DNA of 64,000 nt from JACCXG01 sp963785755 (GCA_963785755.1 CAWAXG010000075.1:62001-126000), one strand, 5' to 3'; numbered from the stretch's first letter, positions 1 to 9,545 are shown. Notes: generated from the sequence alone by a model not told the origin. Program-made: numbers and translations.

Positions 1-4
1 GCGA

Positions 5-1513
5 ATGCCCGAACAGCACGCCGGCGATGACGCTCACATCCGCCGTGAGCGATGGATCGTTGCCGGCGCAGTCGTCCTGCTCGTCCTCCTCCGATCGATT
101 GTCTTCGTCTTCTGGGAACAGTCCTACTTCGACTCCGACCAGGCGATCATCGGCCTGATGGGCAAACACCTCATCGAAGGCCGCGCGTTCCCGCTGTTCT
201 ATTACGGCCAGCACTACATGCTCGGCGTCGAGGCCTATCTCGCCGCTCCGTTTTTCGCCGTGGCAGGGATCTCGGTTACCACGCTCAAACTGCCGCTGCT
301 CCTGCTGAACCTCGCCGTCGCGCTCCTGCTGCTGAGGGTTCTGGAACGGGAGGCCGGCCTGCGTCCGCGCCTGGCTCTCGTCCCGGTGCTGTTCTTCGCC
401 GTACCGGCCGCCGCGGTGGCCGCGGAGATTCTGGCGCCCAACGGGGGAAACTTCGCGCCATTCGTCTACGCCGTCCTGATCTGGGTCACGCGGATGCGGC
501 CGGCCTGGTGCGGCTTTTTCTTCGGCCTCGGTTTCCTCCAGCGCGAGTTCACCCTTTATGCCGGCGTTGCGCTGCTGTTCGTTGAGACGATTCAGGGAGA
601 GCTGTTCACGCGAGAGGGAATCCGCCGCCGCCTCGCGACATTTCGGATCGCCGCCGAAGTGTGGCTGGTCATTCAGTTCCTCAAGCAATACTCCTCCGCT
701 GCGGGTCCCGGTTCCTCGATCGCGAATCTGATGACGGCCAGCAACAACGTGGTGGAACTGGCCAGCCGAATCTGCACGGACGTCAGCACGGTGCCGCGAG
801 GCGTCGCGGCCCTCATCACGACGCACTATCCGCTGCTGTTCGGGACGCAGCCGATGAACCTGTCGGAGTTCGGCATCGAGACCACCGTGGCCCAGGGCTT
901 TCCAGGATCCTGGGTGCTGCTCCTGGCGGCGATGCTTCTCCCCATCGGAACGATTGCCTACCGGCTCGTAACCGAACGGCGCTGGCGGCCCGAATATGCC
1001 TTCCCCCTCTTCCTGATCACGATTGGCCTGCTGTCCTCGGCGGGCTACGTCATCGCGCGCTGCGGAGTCCTGCACCATCACATCCTCCGCTACGAGCTGC
1101 TGTCGGTGCTGGGAGCAATCGGCCTGGGCGCGTGGTTCCTGCAGGCCGCGCAATCGCGGGCGCTTCGCGCCACCTGGATCGGCATCGTCTGTCTGCTGAC
1201 CGTAGTCACGGCGGCGCCGCACGTGCGCATGGTGACCGAGTACGTCCGCAACCCGCCGACCAGCTACAAGCAGCTGATCGGAAGGCATCTCGCGGCGCGA
1301 GGGATCAAATACGCCTACAGCGACTACTGGCGGTCGTACGTGGCGACGTTCCTCACCAACGAACAGATCATCGTCGCGGCCACCGACTTCAGCCGGGTGC
1401 TTGAATACAACCATATCGTCGATCAACACAGGAGCGAAGCGATCCGGCTGTCGATCGATTTCTGCGACGACGGCCGGACGTTGATTCCCGGCCTTTTCAT
1501 CTGCAAGCCTTGA
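5..1513 (+). CDS. polytopic membrane protein, GT39/PMT-like sugar transferase candidate
   Basis: A 502-residue protein with roughly ten hydrophobic segments, the first at about 18-37. Directly after it comes FDSDQ (42-46) and then FYYGQHYM (65-72). An acidic residue early in the first periplasmic loop is characteristic of family-39-like lipid-linked sugar transferases, where it takes part in catalysis. The C-terminal 100 residues are soluble. The ATG at position 5 has only one codon visible upstream, so the true start could lie outside the window. It converges on the next gene with a 12-base gap. The neighbouring epimerase, GT4 and flippase-like genes fit a surface glycan pathway. Sugar donor and acceptor cannot be read from sequence; membrane topology is clear, enzymatic role is inferred. 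Confidence 0.7.
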   Translation: MPEQHAGDDAHIRRERWIVAGAVVLLVLLRSIVFVFWEQSYFDSDQAIIGLMGKHLIEGRAFPLFYYGQHYMLGVEAYLAAPFFAVAGISVTTLKLPLLLLNLAVALLLLRVLEREAGLRPRLALVPVLFFAVPAAAVAAEILAPNGGNFAPFVYAVLIWVTRMRPAWCGFFFGLGFLQREFTLYAGVALLFVETIQGELFTREGIRRRLATFRIAAEVWLVIQFLKQYSSAAGPGSSIANLMTASNNVVELASRICTDVSTVPRGVAALITTHYPLLFGTQPMNLSEFGIETTVAQGFPGSWVLLLAAMLLPIGTIAYRLVTERRWRPEYAFPLFLITIGLLSSAGYVIARCGVLHHHILRYELLSVLGAIGLGAWFLQAAQSRALRATWIGIVCLLTVVTAAPHVRMVTEYVRNPPTSYKQLIGRHLAARGIKYAYSDYWRSYVATFLTNEQIIVAATDFSRVLEYNHIVDQHRSEAIRLSIDFCDDGRTLIPGLFICKP

Positions 1514-1525
1514 ATCCGGACGCTG

Positions 1526-3487
1526 CTACGGATTGAAGTAGATGGGAACGAGGCGGATCATCGCGCCGAGATAGCGGCTGTCGGTGTTCTTCTGATCCTC
1601 GAGAAACGGCACGATGCCGTTGTCGGTGGATATCGACATCGCGTAGACGTAGTTGGTCGGATACCGCGCCGGTTTGTAGGGAACGCCCGCTCCGGCGTTC
1701 ACTTCGACGACCCGCTCCTCGCCAGCCGCCAGCCTGAGGGTCTGGCTCCCCGCACGCGTGGACACGACCACGCGGTTCGCAACCTTCCCGTTGTTGATGA
1801 CTTCCACGGTCCAGGCACGTACCCGCATCGAAGTCACCGGCTCGTCCGGACCGCCTTTGATCGGCGCCCGCAGGATCAGATCGGCTCGGGCTCCGCCCCT
1901 CACCCAGAACGCCTCCCCTTCGGGCGGATAGGCGCCGTTGTCGACGAAGTAGGCGCTGATCGGCGGCGTGCCCGCCAGCGTCCGGCGCGCGCGATCGACA
2001 TCGGCGCTGACCGGGAGATCGTTCAGCAGCGTGAGCTCGATCGGCAGCATCCGCAGCGGGCCGGCCTTTGCGTGCTCACCAGGGTTGAAGGACGTGTAAA
2101 AAGGATTGAATACGAGCTTCGCGGTGAACAGCGCGCCTACCGCCAGGCCGGCAATGATCGGAGCGGCGCTGCGGAGCGGCGGCAGCAGGAAGAGAAACAG
2201 CGGATAGAAGCTCAGGAAATAACGGTTCCCGATCGGCCCACCGCCGCCCGAGTACGTATACGGCATGTAGCACAGCAGACCGACGGCCCCGGCCGCGAGC
2301 CCGCCCGCCGTGAGCCACTGCCAGAGCTGGCGATCCCGACGGAACGCCAGGAACAATCCAGCTGCCACCAGCCCGGGGAAGAAGTACGGCAGCAGCCCGC
2401 TGTATCTGCCAGCCACGAAGAACCACAGATTCCAGAGCAGGACCGTGGCGGTGTCGCGATGAAGCAGGATGTCGAACGGCAACGCGTCGGTGGCCAGCGT
2501 CTGCCCGCGGTTGTCGAACGTCTCCCAGTCGTTCGCGAACGGAAACCCGGTGCGGCTGTAGAACGACTTGCGATTCCCTCCCTGAAAGTTGAACTCGCCG
2601 GTCGTGAACGCGTTCAGCGTCAGCAGCGCCGCAAAGACCAGCGCAAAGGTCGCCCCCAGCGCGAACACCGACGCGTAGCGGCGGCGGATGAGCGCCAGCA
2701 AGAGGATCGGGAGAATCAGAACGATATGGGTGACCTTGGAGAAGGTGGCGATGCCGAGCAGCACCGCGGCCGCGTAATCGGATCGAGGCGAGTGCAGAAA
2801 CCGTTCGAACTTCGAGGTCCCTTCACCTGGAGCGGCTACCAGCTTGTAGCTCCAGAGGAAGTAAGCGCACAACACCGTCGTGAAGTTGAACAGCTCCGGC
2901 ATCAGCCACACGAAGTAGATCGGGACGACGGACGCGAACAGGAACACCGCGGCAAATGCGGCCGCCAGCGCGGGACGCGCGCCGCGCGCCGCGATGAACT
3001 TGTACGCGGCGCCGTAGCACACCGCGAGCAGGAGCGCGTGAAAGATCAGGAATCCGTTGGTGCCGAAGACGAGGACGAAGGGCGCGGCAAACAGCGGATA
3101 GATGTACGACTTGGCGAAATACAGCCGTCCCCGCGCGGGATCCTCGGTCCTGATCATCCGCACGAACGGAAAGCTCGACGACCGCTCGAAATCGACGCGG
3201 CTGCCGCGCTTCAGGAAGATGCCTTCGGGACCGGGGAATTCCTCCCAGACGCGAACGAGATCCTGCCGTTGATAGGTGAAGTCGAAGTCCCGCGCCAGGC
3301 TTCTGGTCAGGCTGTAATAGGTCGCCTCGTCGCCCTTGAAGCCAAGAGAGGCACGCGGGAAATCCACGGACACGGCAAAGCCGAGCAGCACCATGAGCAC
3401 CGCCGCCGTCGCCGCGCGACCGACAGGCAGATCGCGCAGGCGGTCGAGAATCGTCATGCGCGGAACGATGCTTTTGAGCGTGTGCAC
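1526..3487 (-). CDS. large polytopic membrane protein, GT39-like
   Basis: A 653-residue protein with a short basic N terminus, a first membrane segment at about 25-41, then GDEATYY (52-58). The acidic pair after the first membrane helix is the same layout as in family-39-type glycosyltransferases. About ten further hydrophobic segments follow, then a C-terminal soluble region of some 180 residues, probably periplasmic. ATG at 3487 is used; Met11 (3457) is an alternative. It lies 78 bases downstream of the epimerase gene on the same strand and probably shares its transcript. Likely transfers a sugar from a polyprenyl carrier or builds a glycolipid; substrate unknown. Confidence 0.7.
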   Translation of the reverse strand: MHTLKSIVPRMTILDRLRDLPVGRAATAAVLMVLLGFAVSVDFPRASLGFKGDEATYYSLTRSLARDFDFTYQRQDLVRVWEEFPGPEGIFLKRGSRVDFERSSSFPFVRMIRTEDPARGRLYFAKSYIYPLFAAPFVLVFGTNGFLIFHALLLAVCYGAAYKFIAARGARPALAAAFAAVFLFASVVPIYFVWLMPELFNFTTVLCAYFLWSYKLVAAPGEGTSKFERFLHSPRSDYAAAVLLGIATFSKVTHIVLILPILLLALIRRRYASVFALGATFALVFAALLTLNAFTTGEFNFQGGNRKSFYSRTGFPFANDWETFDNRGQTLATDALPFDILLHRDTATVLLWNLWFFVAGRYSGLLPYFFPGLVAAGLFLAFRRDRQLWQWLTAGGLAAGAVGLLCYMPYTYSGGGGPIGNRYFLSFYPLFLFLLPPLRSAAPIIAGLAVGALFTAKLVFNPFYTSFNPGEHAKAGPLRMLPIELTLLNDLPVSADVDRARRTLAGTPPISAYFVDNGAYPPEGEAFWVRGGARADLILRAPIKGGPDEPVTSMRVRAWTVEVINNGKVANRVVVSTRAGSQTLRLAAGEERVVEVNAGAGVPYKPARYPTNYVYAMSISTDNGIVPFLEDQKNTDSRYLGAMIRLVPIYFNP

Positions 3488-3565
3488 AGAAGTGTTCGAA
3501 CCCGGGCTCTCACCAGCAGGCGGCGAAATGGGCGCCGCCTGGAAGACATGCAGTGGTTCATTTTT

Positions 3566-4552
3566 CTAGAGCAATCCCGCCTCTCGGTACCATGCGGCGG
3601 TACGGGCGATGCCGTCCTTGAGGTCGATCGTCGGATTGTAGCCCAGCTCCTGCCGGGCCCGGGTGGTGTCGAAGGCGCGGCTCTTGCGATAGAAATCCAC
3701 TCGGCGCCTGAACAGCGGCGGCTGAATGCGCAGCGGCACGCAGACCGCTTCGCACAGCGCACCCGCGAGCCAGACCGGCCAGACCGGAAGGTGCAGGCGC
3801 GGTGGCGAGACGCGAAGCTCGCGCGCGATCAGATCGACGAGCTGGCGCAGCGTCGTGTACTCGGGCCCCGCGAGAATGTAAGTCCGTCCTGCCGCCTGAG
3901 GAACAATGCCGCAGAGCTCCAGGCCGCGGACCAGGTCGTCGATGTAGGTCAGGTGGTAGAAGACCGTGCCGGGCCCCAGCATCGGAAAGCGGCCGCGCGC
4001 GATCCCGCGAAACATCTTCAAGAACCGCAGATCTCCCGGGCCGTAAATGCCAATCGGCCGTGCGACGACGACGTCGAGACGATGCCGCTGGCCGAACTCG
4101 ACCGCGTAGCGTTCCGCCTCGAGCTTCGTTCTCTGGTACACGTCGCCGGGAGCGAAAGGCGCGTCCTCGTTCGCCGGCGGCCGCTCGATATGTCCGTGCA
4201 CACCTCCGGTGCTGCAGTGGACGACGCGGGTGGCGCCAGCCGCGGCGGCGGCCTCGAGGACGTGCCGCGTGCCGTTCACGTTGACTTTCGTGTACTCCGC
4301 GCTTCCCTGCCCCGCTTCGCGATAGGTGGCGGCGATGTGGTAGACGACCTCGGCTCCTTTGACCGCTTGCGTCACCGCCGCGGCGTCGGAGAGATCACCC
4401 ACGCGAATCTCGACGCCAGTGCTGGCGAGCTCCTCCGCGCGTCGAACGCTCGCCGGCCGCACGAGCGCCGCGACGGCATTGCCGTTCCGAATCAGGTGCC
4501 GCGCAAGATGACCGCCCGTGAACCCCGTCGCTCCGGTGACGAGAACCTTCAT
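3566..4552 (-). CDS. extended SDR NAD-dependent epimerase/dehydratase
   Basis: A 328-residue member of the extended short-chain dehydrogenase family. The dinucleotide-binding motif GATGFTG is at 7-13, the catalytic Ser region CSTGG near 113-117, and the YxxxK pair as YQRTK at 139-143. Such proteins interconvert nucleotide- or lipid-linked sugars. The start codon overlaps the stop of the upstream GT4 gene in an ATGA arrangement (4549-4552), so the two are translationally coupled. It resembles hopanoid-associated and UDP-sugar epimerases in the N-terminal half; the precise substrate is not readable. Confidence 0.88.
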   Translation of the reverse strand: MKVLVTGATGFTGGHLARHLIRNGNAVAALVRPASVRRAEELASTGVEIRVGDLSDAAAVTQAVKGAEVVYHIAATYREAGQGSAEYTKVNVNGTRHVLEAAAAAGATRVVHCSTGGVHGHIERPPANEDAPFAPGDVYQRTKLEAERYAVEFGQRHRLDVVVARPIGIYGPGDLRFLKMFRGIARGRFPMLGPGTVFYHLTYIDDLVRGLELCGIVPQAAGRTYILAGPEYTTLRQLVDLIARELRVSPPRLHLPVWPVWLAGALCEAVCVPLRIQPPLFRRRVDFYRKSRAFDTTRARQELGYNPTIDLKDGIARTAAWYREAGLL

Positions 4553-5745
4553 GCGCGCGACGGCACTCCGACGACGCCACGGGGCCGCGCGACGCGCTCG
4601 CAGACGTCCCGGGTCAGCGCCACGTATGCGTCCCGGCTGTACCGGGTTCGTGCGCGCTCGCGGGCCGCGTCCGAAATCGCGTCACCGAGCGAGCGGTCGT
4701 CGAGCAGCTTCGTGAGCGCCGCGGCAAACGCGGCGGGCTCGGGCGCAACGAGCAGGGCCGTTTCGCGATCGAGCACCTGTGTATGCGTGAGGAGATCCGT
4801 CGCGACGATCGGCTTGCCCGACCGGAGGTACGAATAGATCTTCAACGGCGTATTCGTTCCGGCAATCCTGGGGGACGCAAGAATGTCCGAGGCCGCGACG
4901 AACGCCGGCACCTCGCGCGCCGGCTGGTGGCCGGTCAGGACGACGGCGGCGCCTGCGGTCTCGGCCCGGGCGCGCGCGGCCTCGACCTGTTCCGGCCGTC
5001 CACCGACGATGAGCGCACGCACGTGTGGATGAGTGCGGGCGACGATGCCCAGCGCGTCGAAGAGGAGATCGAGTCCCTGGTAGGGCTCGAACGTGCCCGT
5101 GTAGAGCACGAGCGGCGCGGCGCGCGGGATGTTCCAGCGCTCGCGGATCGCGTCGGGCGTCAATCGGGGCGGCTCCTCCACGTCGCCGCCCATCACGTTC
5201 TCGATCAGGACGGCGCGGCCGCCAGCGCCCATGGCCGTGACGTGATCCTGCAGGTCCTTGCAGATGGTGATGACGACATCCGAACCGAAGACCGTCCGAT
5301 CCTCCATGATCTCGAACGCTTTCCGGAGCATCGCATTCCCTGCAAACCGGAAGTTGGTCAGCTGCTGCGGCAGGCTCGAGTGCATGTCGTACAGGTGCGG
5401 GATGCCGAGGCGCTTTGCGAGCCAGACGCCGAGAAGACCAGCCTCCTCGTGCGAATGGATCAGGTCGTACGGCTCGCGCCGGGCCTGCCGCCACGCGGTG
5501 ACCGCGAGCCAGACATCGAGCACCAGCTTCCCGAACGACGGACCGATGCGGACGCGTGTGATCAGCGGCGGCTTCGGCGATCGGATGATGCGGAGGTTGG
5601 GCAGCGCCACGTCGCTGCCGAACGGATAGGTGACGAGATCGACCGAATGGCCCAGCTCCGAGAGCGCTTTCAAGCGATGGTATTCGCTGAACGGTGTGCC
5701 GCGCGGCTCGAAGAACGGCTCCGGCGCGAGCATGAGAATCCGCAT
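4549..5745 (-). CDS. glycosyltransferase family 4
   Basis: A 398-residue GT-B fold protein. The N terminus MRILMLAPEPFFEPRGTPF (1-19) with the glycine-containing loop is the usual opening of family 4 retaining transferases, followed by HSHEEAGLL (about 98-106). The C-terminal Rossmann half contains LVLYTGTFEPYQGLDLL (about 214-230) and GTNTPLKIYSYLRSGKPI (about 311-328), the nucleotide-sugar binding region. Predicted cytoplasmic or membrane-peripheral, adding a hexose to a lipid-linked acceptor. Its stop overlaps the epimerase start. It is divergent from the flippase-like gene to its right, so the promoter must lie in 5746-5816. Confidence 0.9.
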   Translation of the reverse strand: MRILMLAPEPFFEPRGTPFSEYHRLKALSELGHSVDLVTYPFGSDVALPNLRIIRSPKPPLITRVRIGPSFGKLVLDVWLAVTAWRQARREPYDLIHSHEEAGLLGVWLAKRLGIPHLYDMHSSLPQQLTNFRFAGNAMLRKAFEIMEDRTVFGSDVVITICKDLQDHVTAMGAGGRAVLIENVMGGDVEEPPRLTPDAIRERWNIPRAAPLVLYTGTFEPYQGLDLLFDALGIVARTHPHVRALIVGGRPEQVEAARARAETAGAAVVLTGHQPAREVPAFVAASDILASPRIAGTNTPLKIYSYLRSGKPIVATDLLTHTQVLDRETALLVAPEPAAFAAALTKLLDDRSLGDAISDAARERARTRYSRDAYVALTRDVCERVARPRGVVGVPSRA

Positions 5746-5816
5746 TCGGTGTGGTATCCTTACTTCCGCTTGCGCAGCGAGCTGCGCGTCATCGCAAGGT
5801 TCAATTCTACAGCTTG

Positions 5817-6806
5817 ATGAAACGACCCGGCCTGAAGACGGCGCTTGCTGTCGTCAAGTTGACGGTGAGTGCCAGCCTCCTGGCGGTGCTCTTCAACCGC
5901 GCGGATCTCCGCACCATGCTGACCCAGTTCCGCCAGATGAATCTGGCCTGGATGAGTGCGGCGCTCGGCATGTACGGACTGATGCTCCTCGTCAGCGCCT
6001 GGCGCTGGCGGCTGCTGCTGAAGATTCAGGCGGTGCACGTCCGCTTCGGCATCCTGACGAAGTCGTTCCTCGTGGCCACCTTCTTCAACAACTTCCTGCC
6101 GAGCAACATCGGCGGCGACGTCATCCGCGTCGCGGACACCGCGCCCTACACCGGGTCGAAGACGCTCGCGACTACGGTCGTGCTGGTGGATCGCATCCTC
6201 GGATTGATCGCGCTGCTCGCCGTCGCGGCGCTGGCGTCAGGGCTGGCCACCCTCGGCGGTGTCCAGCTCAAAGGCAGCCTGTGGATCTGGCTCGCGCTGG
6301 TTGCGCTCAGCATCGGCCTGCTGGTCGTGCTGCGCTGGCCGACCCTGCTCACCCGCCTGATTCACGCCGCCGGCTCGGGCCGCGCCGAGGCGATTCAAAC
6401 CCGCTTGAACAACCTCGTCGGCGCCATCCATCGCTTCGCGGGACAGCCGCGACCGGTCTGGTTCGCCTTTGCCGGCGCCCTCGGCGTGCAGCTGCTGCTC
6501 GTACTCTTTTACATCTGCGCGGCGCGCAGTCTCGCCGTCCCGTTCCCCCTGCTGGCGGCCTCGGTCATCGTCCCGATCAGCCTCGCGGTGCAGATGGCGC
6601 CGCTGTCGATCAATGGCTTCGGCGTTCGTGAAGCCGTGTTCGCGTTCTTCTTCACGAGCCTGGGGCTGGACGTAAGCTCTGCGCTGACGCTCTCGCTCGG
6701 GAGCGCCGGCCTGATCATGCTCTTCTCGCTGAGCGGAGGGGGCGTCCTCCTGTTCCGCTCGCGGCAGGGTCGTGTCGCGCCCGCAGGCGCCACCGAAATC
6801 ACGTAA
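5817..6806 (+). CDS. flippase-like membrane protein (LPG synthase TM family)
   Basis: A 329-residue polytopic protein of the PF03706/UPF0104 family, the membrane part of lysylphosphatidylglycerol synthase without the catalytic domain. Diagnostic features are NNFLPSNIGGDVIRV (about 81-95), a conserved helix-breaking loop, and INGFGVREAVF (about 263-273). Relatives are thought to translocate lipids or lipid-linked sugars. ATG 5817 is chosen because family homology begins at the next few residues; an in-frame ATG at 5751 would add 22 polar residues unlike the family. Divergent from the GT4 gene. A second paralogue lies at 11224. Confidence 0.8.
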   Translation: MKRPGLKTALAVVKLTVSASLLAVLFNRADLRTMLTQFRQMNLAWMSAALGMYGLMLLVSAWRWRLLLKIQAVHVRFGILTKSFLVATFFNNFLPSNIGGDVIRVADTAPYTGSKTLATTVVLVDRILGLIALLAVAALASGLATLGGVQLKGSLWIWLALVALSIGLLVVLRWPTLLTRLIHAAGSGRAEAIQTRLNNLVGAIHRFAGQPRPVWFAFAGALGVQLLLVLFYICAARSLAVPFPLLAASVIVPISLAVQMAPLSINGFGVREAVFAFFFTSLGLDVSSALTLSLGSAGLIMLFSLSGGGVLLFRSRQGRVAPAGATEIT

Positions 6807-7151
6807 TCCGCTCGCGTTCGTCCGTAGCGCCTTCCTCACCCGACCGGACCGACGAGTCGGTCGTCGAATTACGTCGAGGGGTGAGCGCCGGCGCGCCCGT
6901 ACGGTTGCAGGGCGATGCAGTTTTGAGCAGTCCGCGAGGACGTGCGCCGCGCCCACCCTCGTCGGGCAGGCCGCGCGACGAAGCGGAACCCAGTCGAGCT
7001 TGCAAAATCTCGGCTGAGGTTACACATTTTGCACGACGTGCGGCGCGCCTGTTTCCCGGTCGCACACGAACCGATAACATCGCTAACGTGATTACTCAAT
7101 AAAAACGGGGGTTTTCTCCGTCAGGCGTACCCGGTCCGGGTCCGAAAGCCC
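6807..7151. other. 345-base gene-free region with inverted repeats
   Basis: No convincing reading frame on either strand. It contains a perfect 6-bp hairpin GACCGA-CGAG-TCGGTC (6847-6862) nested within an outer 7-bp inverted repeat CTCACCC (6835-6841)/GGGTGAG (6879-6885). Closer to the downstream lipoprotein gene there is AAAAC-GGGG-GTTTT (7102-7115), followed by a few more T, and ACCCGG-T-CCGGGT (7129-7141) ending 10 bases before the ATG at 7152. It must contain the promoter for that gene, but no good hexamer pair was found, and no strong Shine-Dalgarno is visible. Confidence 0.5.
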
Positions 7152-8375
7152 ATGAACAAGAACGTTACCTCGGTTACACGTTTCGTAGCAGCGGGTCTCG
7201 CCGCCGTGGCGCTCGCGGCATGCGAAGCGAAGAAAAGCTCGAACCCCCTCAGTCCTTCCGTCGCCGGGCCAATCGCCGGCGTTGAGATCACGGCGCCGAA
7301 GCTGTTGGAACCGGCGCAGGGATTCAAGTTCAAAGAGAAGCAGCAGCCGATCAGGCTGGTGATCGAGAACTCCGTCACCAATGGCGTGCGGACGGTGAGC
7401 TACCTGTTCGAGGTGGCGAGCGACACCGAGTTCAAGACGAAGGTGTTCGCGCGCAGCGGCGTCGCCGCCGGCGAGGGCGGGCGCACGAGCGTGCAGATCG
7501 ACGCGCTCGAGCTCGGCCGGGGCTACTACTGGCGCGCCCGCGCGGAGGACGGCGCCAACAGCAGCACCTATTCCACGGCGCAATTCGAGCTGCTGCCACG
7601 TGCGCAGCTGAGTGTTCCGGGCGTCGTCTCGCCAATCAACGACGAGCGCGTCACGACTCGCCGCCCGACCCTTCGCGTCAATCCCTCCGACCGCAACTCC
7701 GCCATCGGAACCGTCAGCTATTTCTTCATGGTCGCGAAGGACCCTGCCTTCACGCAGATCTCCGCCACCGGCCTCGTGGTGGAGCAGACGTCGTGGACGG
7801 TCGACCGCGAGCTCGATCCGAATCTCCGGCATTACTGGCGCGTCCACGCCACCGACGGTGAGACGTCGACCCCGTGGTCGCCGACGCACCAGTTCCTGAC
7901 GCCCGCCGCGAGTGGCGGCGGAGGAGGGGGTGGCGGCGGCGGTGGTGGCGGCGGCGGTGGCAGCAGCGGCTGCAGCGGCGGCGGACGCGCCCCGGATCCT
8001 GCCGGCGGTCAGTTGCCGCTTCAGAACATGTTCCATGTCGTGCAGTGGGTTGCCAACAACTATCCGGGCGCGCTGGCCAACTCCTGCCAGTCGCAGGGCG
8101 GCACCTGGGAATTCATGGACCGAGTGGTCGATGAGCTGCGGAAGTGCGACACCCGCTGGGGCTACAACGGCAAACGCGGCAACAGCGGCGACCCGTCGCA
8201 CGACGCCATCGCCTACCACTACAGCCGCGGTGGCGACGAGGGCAGCACGGATGTCTACATCATCGACGTCATCGTCGGGCATTGCGGCGGCCCGGGGCCG
8301 GCGTGGATCGACGTGACGGAAGCCACGCGCCAGGGCGGCACGATCGGTCGCTGGACAAGCCGCGGGCGGTTCTGA
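7152..8375 (+). CDS. surface lipoprotein with two FN3-like repeats, poly-Gly linker and unnamed C-terminal domain
   Basis: 407 residues. A signal peptide ends in the lipobox LAAC (about 21-24), so the protein is predicted lipidated at Cys24. Two fibronectin-III-like modules follow, each ending in a similar strand, GYYWRARAEDG (about 122-132) and HYWRVHATDG (about 225-234). A run of 16 glycines (about 255-270) links to a C-terminal domain of about 130 residues containing WEFMD, RWGYNGKRGN, DVYIIDVIVGHCGG and GRWTSRGRF plus several cysteines. I do not recognise that domain. A frameshifted paralogue with the same domain order lies at 9602. Function unknown; probably cell-surface binding or assembly. 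Confidence 0.75.
   Translation: MNKNVTSVTRFVAAGLAAVALAACEAKKSSNPLSPSVAGPIAGVEITAPKLLEPAQGFKFKEKQQPIRLVIENSVTNGVRTVSYLFEVASDTEFKTKVFARSGVAAGEGGRTSVQIDALELGRGYYWRARAEDGANSSTYSTAQFELLPRAQLSVPGVVSPINDERVTTRRPTLRVNPSDRNSAIGTVSYFFMVAKDPAFTQISATGLVVEQTSWTVDRELDPNLRHYWRVHATDGETSTPWSPTHQFLTPAASGGGGGGGGGGGGGGGGSSGCSGGGRAPDPAGGQLPLQNMFHVVQWVANNYPGALANSCQSQGGTWEFMDRVVDELRKCDTRWGYNGKRGNSGDPSHDAIAYHYSRGGDEGSTDVYIIDVIVGHCGGPGPAWIDVTEATRQGGTIGRWTSRGRF
7914..7961 (+). repeat. GGN-repeat tract coding for 16 consecutive glycines
   Basis: A run of GGC/GGA/GGG/GGT codons inside the lipoprotein gene. Synonymous codon mixing keeps it from being a perfect microsatellite, but such tracts can change length by slippage. 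It forms the flexible linker before the C-terminal domain. Confidence 0.85.
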
Positions 8376-8395
8376 GCCGATCAGACGGACGAGAC

Positions 8396-8428
8396 AAGGG
8401 CGGCGAGCTTCAACTCACCGCCCTTTTT
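8396..8428 (+). terminator. rho-independent terminator after the lipoprotein gene
   Basis: Perfect 8-bp stem AAGGGCGG (8396-8403) / CCGCCCTT (8418-8425) with a 14-base loop that can add a 3-bp GAG/CTC pair, running directly into TTT. It lies 20 bases after the stop codon at 8375. The best intrinsic terminator in the window. Confidence 0.88.
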
Positions 8429-8627
8429 CGTTCGGCGGGTATTTGCTGTTGTCGGGTAACGCGCGGGCTAGAATCGGCCCCTGCTCAACCAGACCGTTCG
8501 GAGATCGCTGAGATCCTGCGAGGTCGGCGCGGGAGTCGGCCCGCAGTGGCCGCCGATGATGTCCACGAGGCTTACAGCTAAGCTTATCCGGCCCTGAAAT
8601 GAGCGAAAAGGCGATGTCGATCGCCGA

Positions 8628-9427
8628 TCAGAAGCGAAGCCGGACGCCAGCGCCGATTTGAAAGCCGCCTACATCGAGGGAGGTACTCTGCCCTTCTGCC
8701 ACTGTGAAATCCTGCGAGCTGTGGGTGAAGCGGAGCATCGCGCCGGCGCCGATGGTCGGGGTGAACGAGTAGGTGACGTCCATGCCGAGGTTGAACCCGA
8801 CAGAAGACTCCTTGACATTCACCACATCAACGGAATCGACGGTCACCGAATTGAAGGCGGGCGATTCTCGCTGATCTGCACACTCCGTATGAAGTCCTGG
8901 CTCGTCGTGAAGAACGACGGGCCCACCGAAAGCGCGAAATCGACTTTTTCAACGAACGGGATGAACAGGATTGCCTGAATATGGACGGCCTGTTCTTTGT
9001 GCTCCAGGTTGTCGGCCGTTGCCGTGACGGAGCGTGGGCGGTCGAAGAAGTCCGGATGAGGGTACGAACCGGTTATGGAACCGTTTTCAGAGGATTTCAA
9101 CGACGTGTACACCATTCCGATGCCGAACCGATCGGGACCGAGCCCGAAGTCCTGTCCAATTTTGTATGCCGCGCCGATATCCAGGAAGGGGCCGGCCTCG
9201 ACCTTCTGGGAGAACTCCTCGGTCGCCTGCTCATCGTACAAGCTGAACGTGTTGGTGCGAGTGAGATCCTGGCTTCCGGTTTGCCCCGCGGCATTGAGAC
9301 TGAAAATCAGGCGGCCATCGAGGGGCGACCATGATGACCATGATGACCATGATGACTGAGCGCTGGCTGCCGATGCTGACAGACAAAAAACGAACGCGGC
9401 CGCAGCAATCACGAAACACTTACGCAT
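8628..9427 (-). CDS. outer-membrane beta-barrel protein, frameshifted near 8855
   Basis: One protein read in two frames. The N-terminal part (9427 down to about 8855) has a signal peptide MRKCFVIAAAAFVFCLSASA (1-20) ending before QSSW, then a triple SSW repeat and alternating amphipathic strands. In that frame a TGA follows at 8843-8845. The continuation, in the other frame from about 8855 to 8628, contains VGFNLGMDVTYSFTPTIGAG and ends in ...GVRLRF, a typical barrel C terminus with terminal Phe. Restoring one base near 8855 yields about 267 residues. Start chosen at 9427: GAGGTG lies 5 bases upstream and the signal peptide begins there. Probably a small porin-like or OmpW-type protein; ligand unknown. 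Confidence 0.7.
9327..9353 (-). repeat. three perfect 9-bp repeats coding SSW units
   Basis: GACCATGAT (plus strand) repeated exactly three times just after the signal peptide of the beta-barrel gene; on the coding strand it gives SSWSSWSSW. Exact tandem copies of a codon triplet are slippage-prone, and gain or loss of units would keep the frame. Confidence 0.9.
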
Positions 9428-9545
9428 TAGCACCTCGAAAACGTAAGACAGAGGCCGTAATCGTAACACGATCGTGATGGTGCGTTGGCGTGCAGGTGAG
9501 CAGTTGAAGCGCAGAAAATGGGCTCAAATCCGGTTGTGGATCGGT

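Noticed and set aside
8452..8477. Promoter-like TTGTCG and TAGAAT on the plus strand after the lipoprotein terminator.
   Set aside because: Spacer is only 14 bases and nothing on the plus strand follows; the next gene is convergent.
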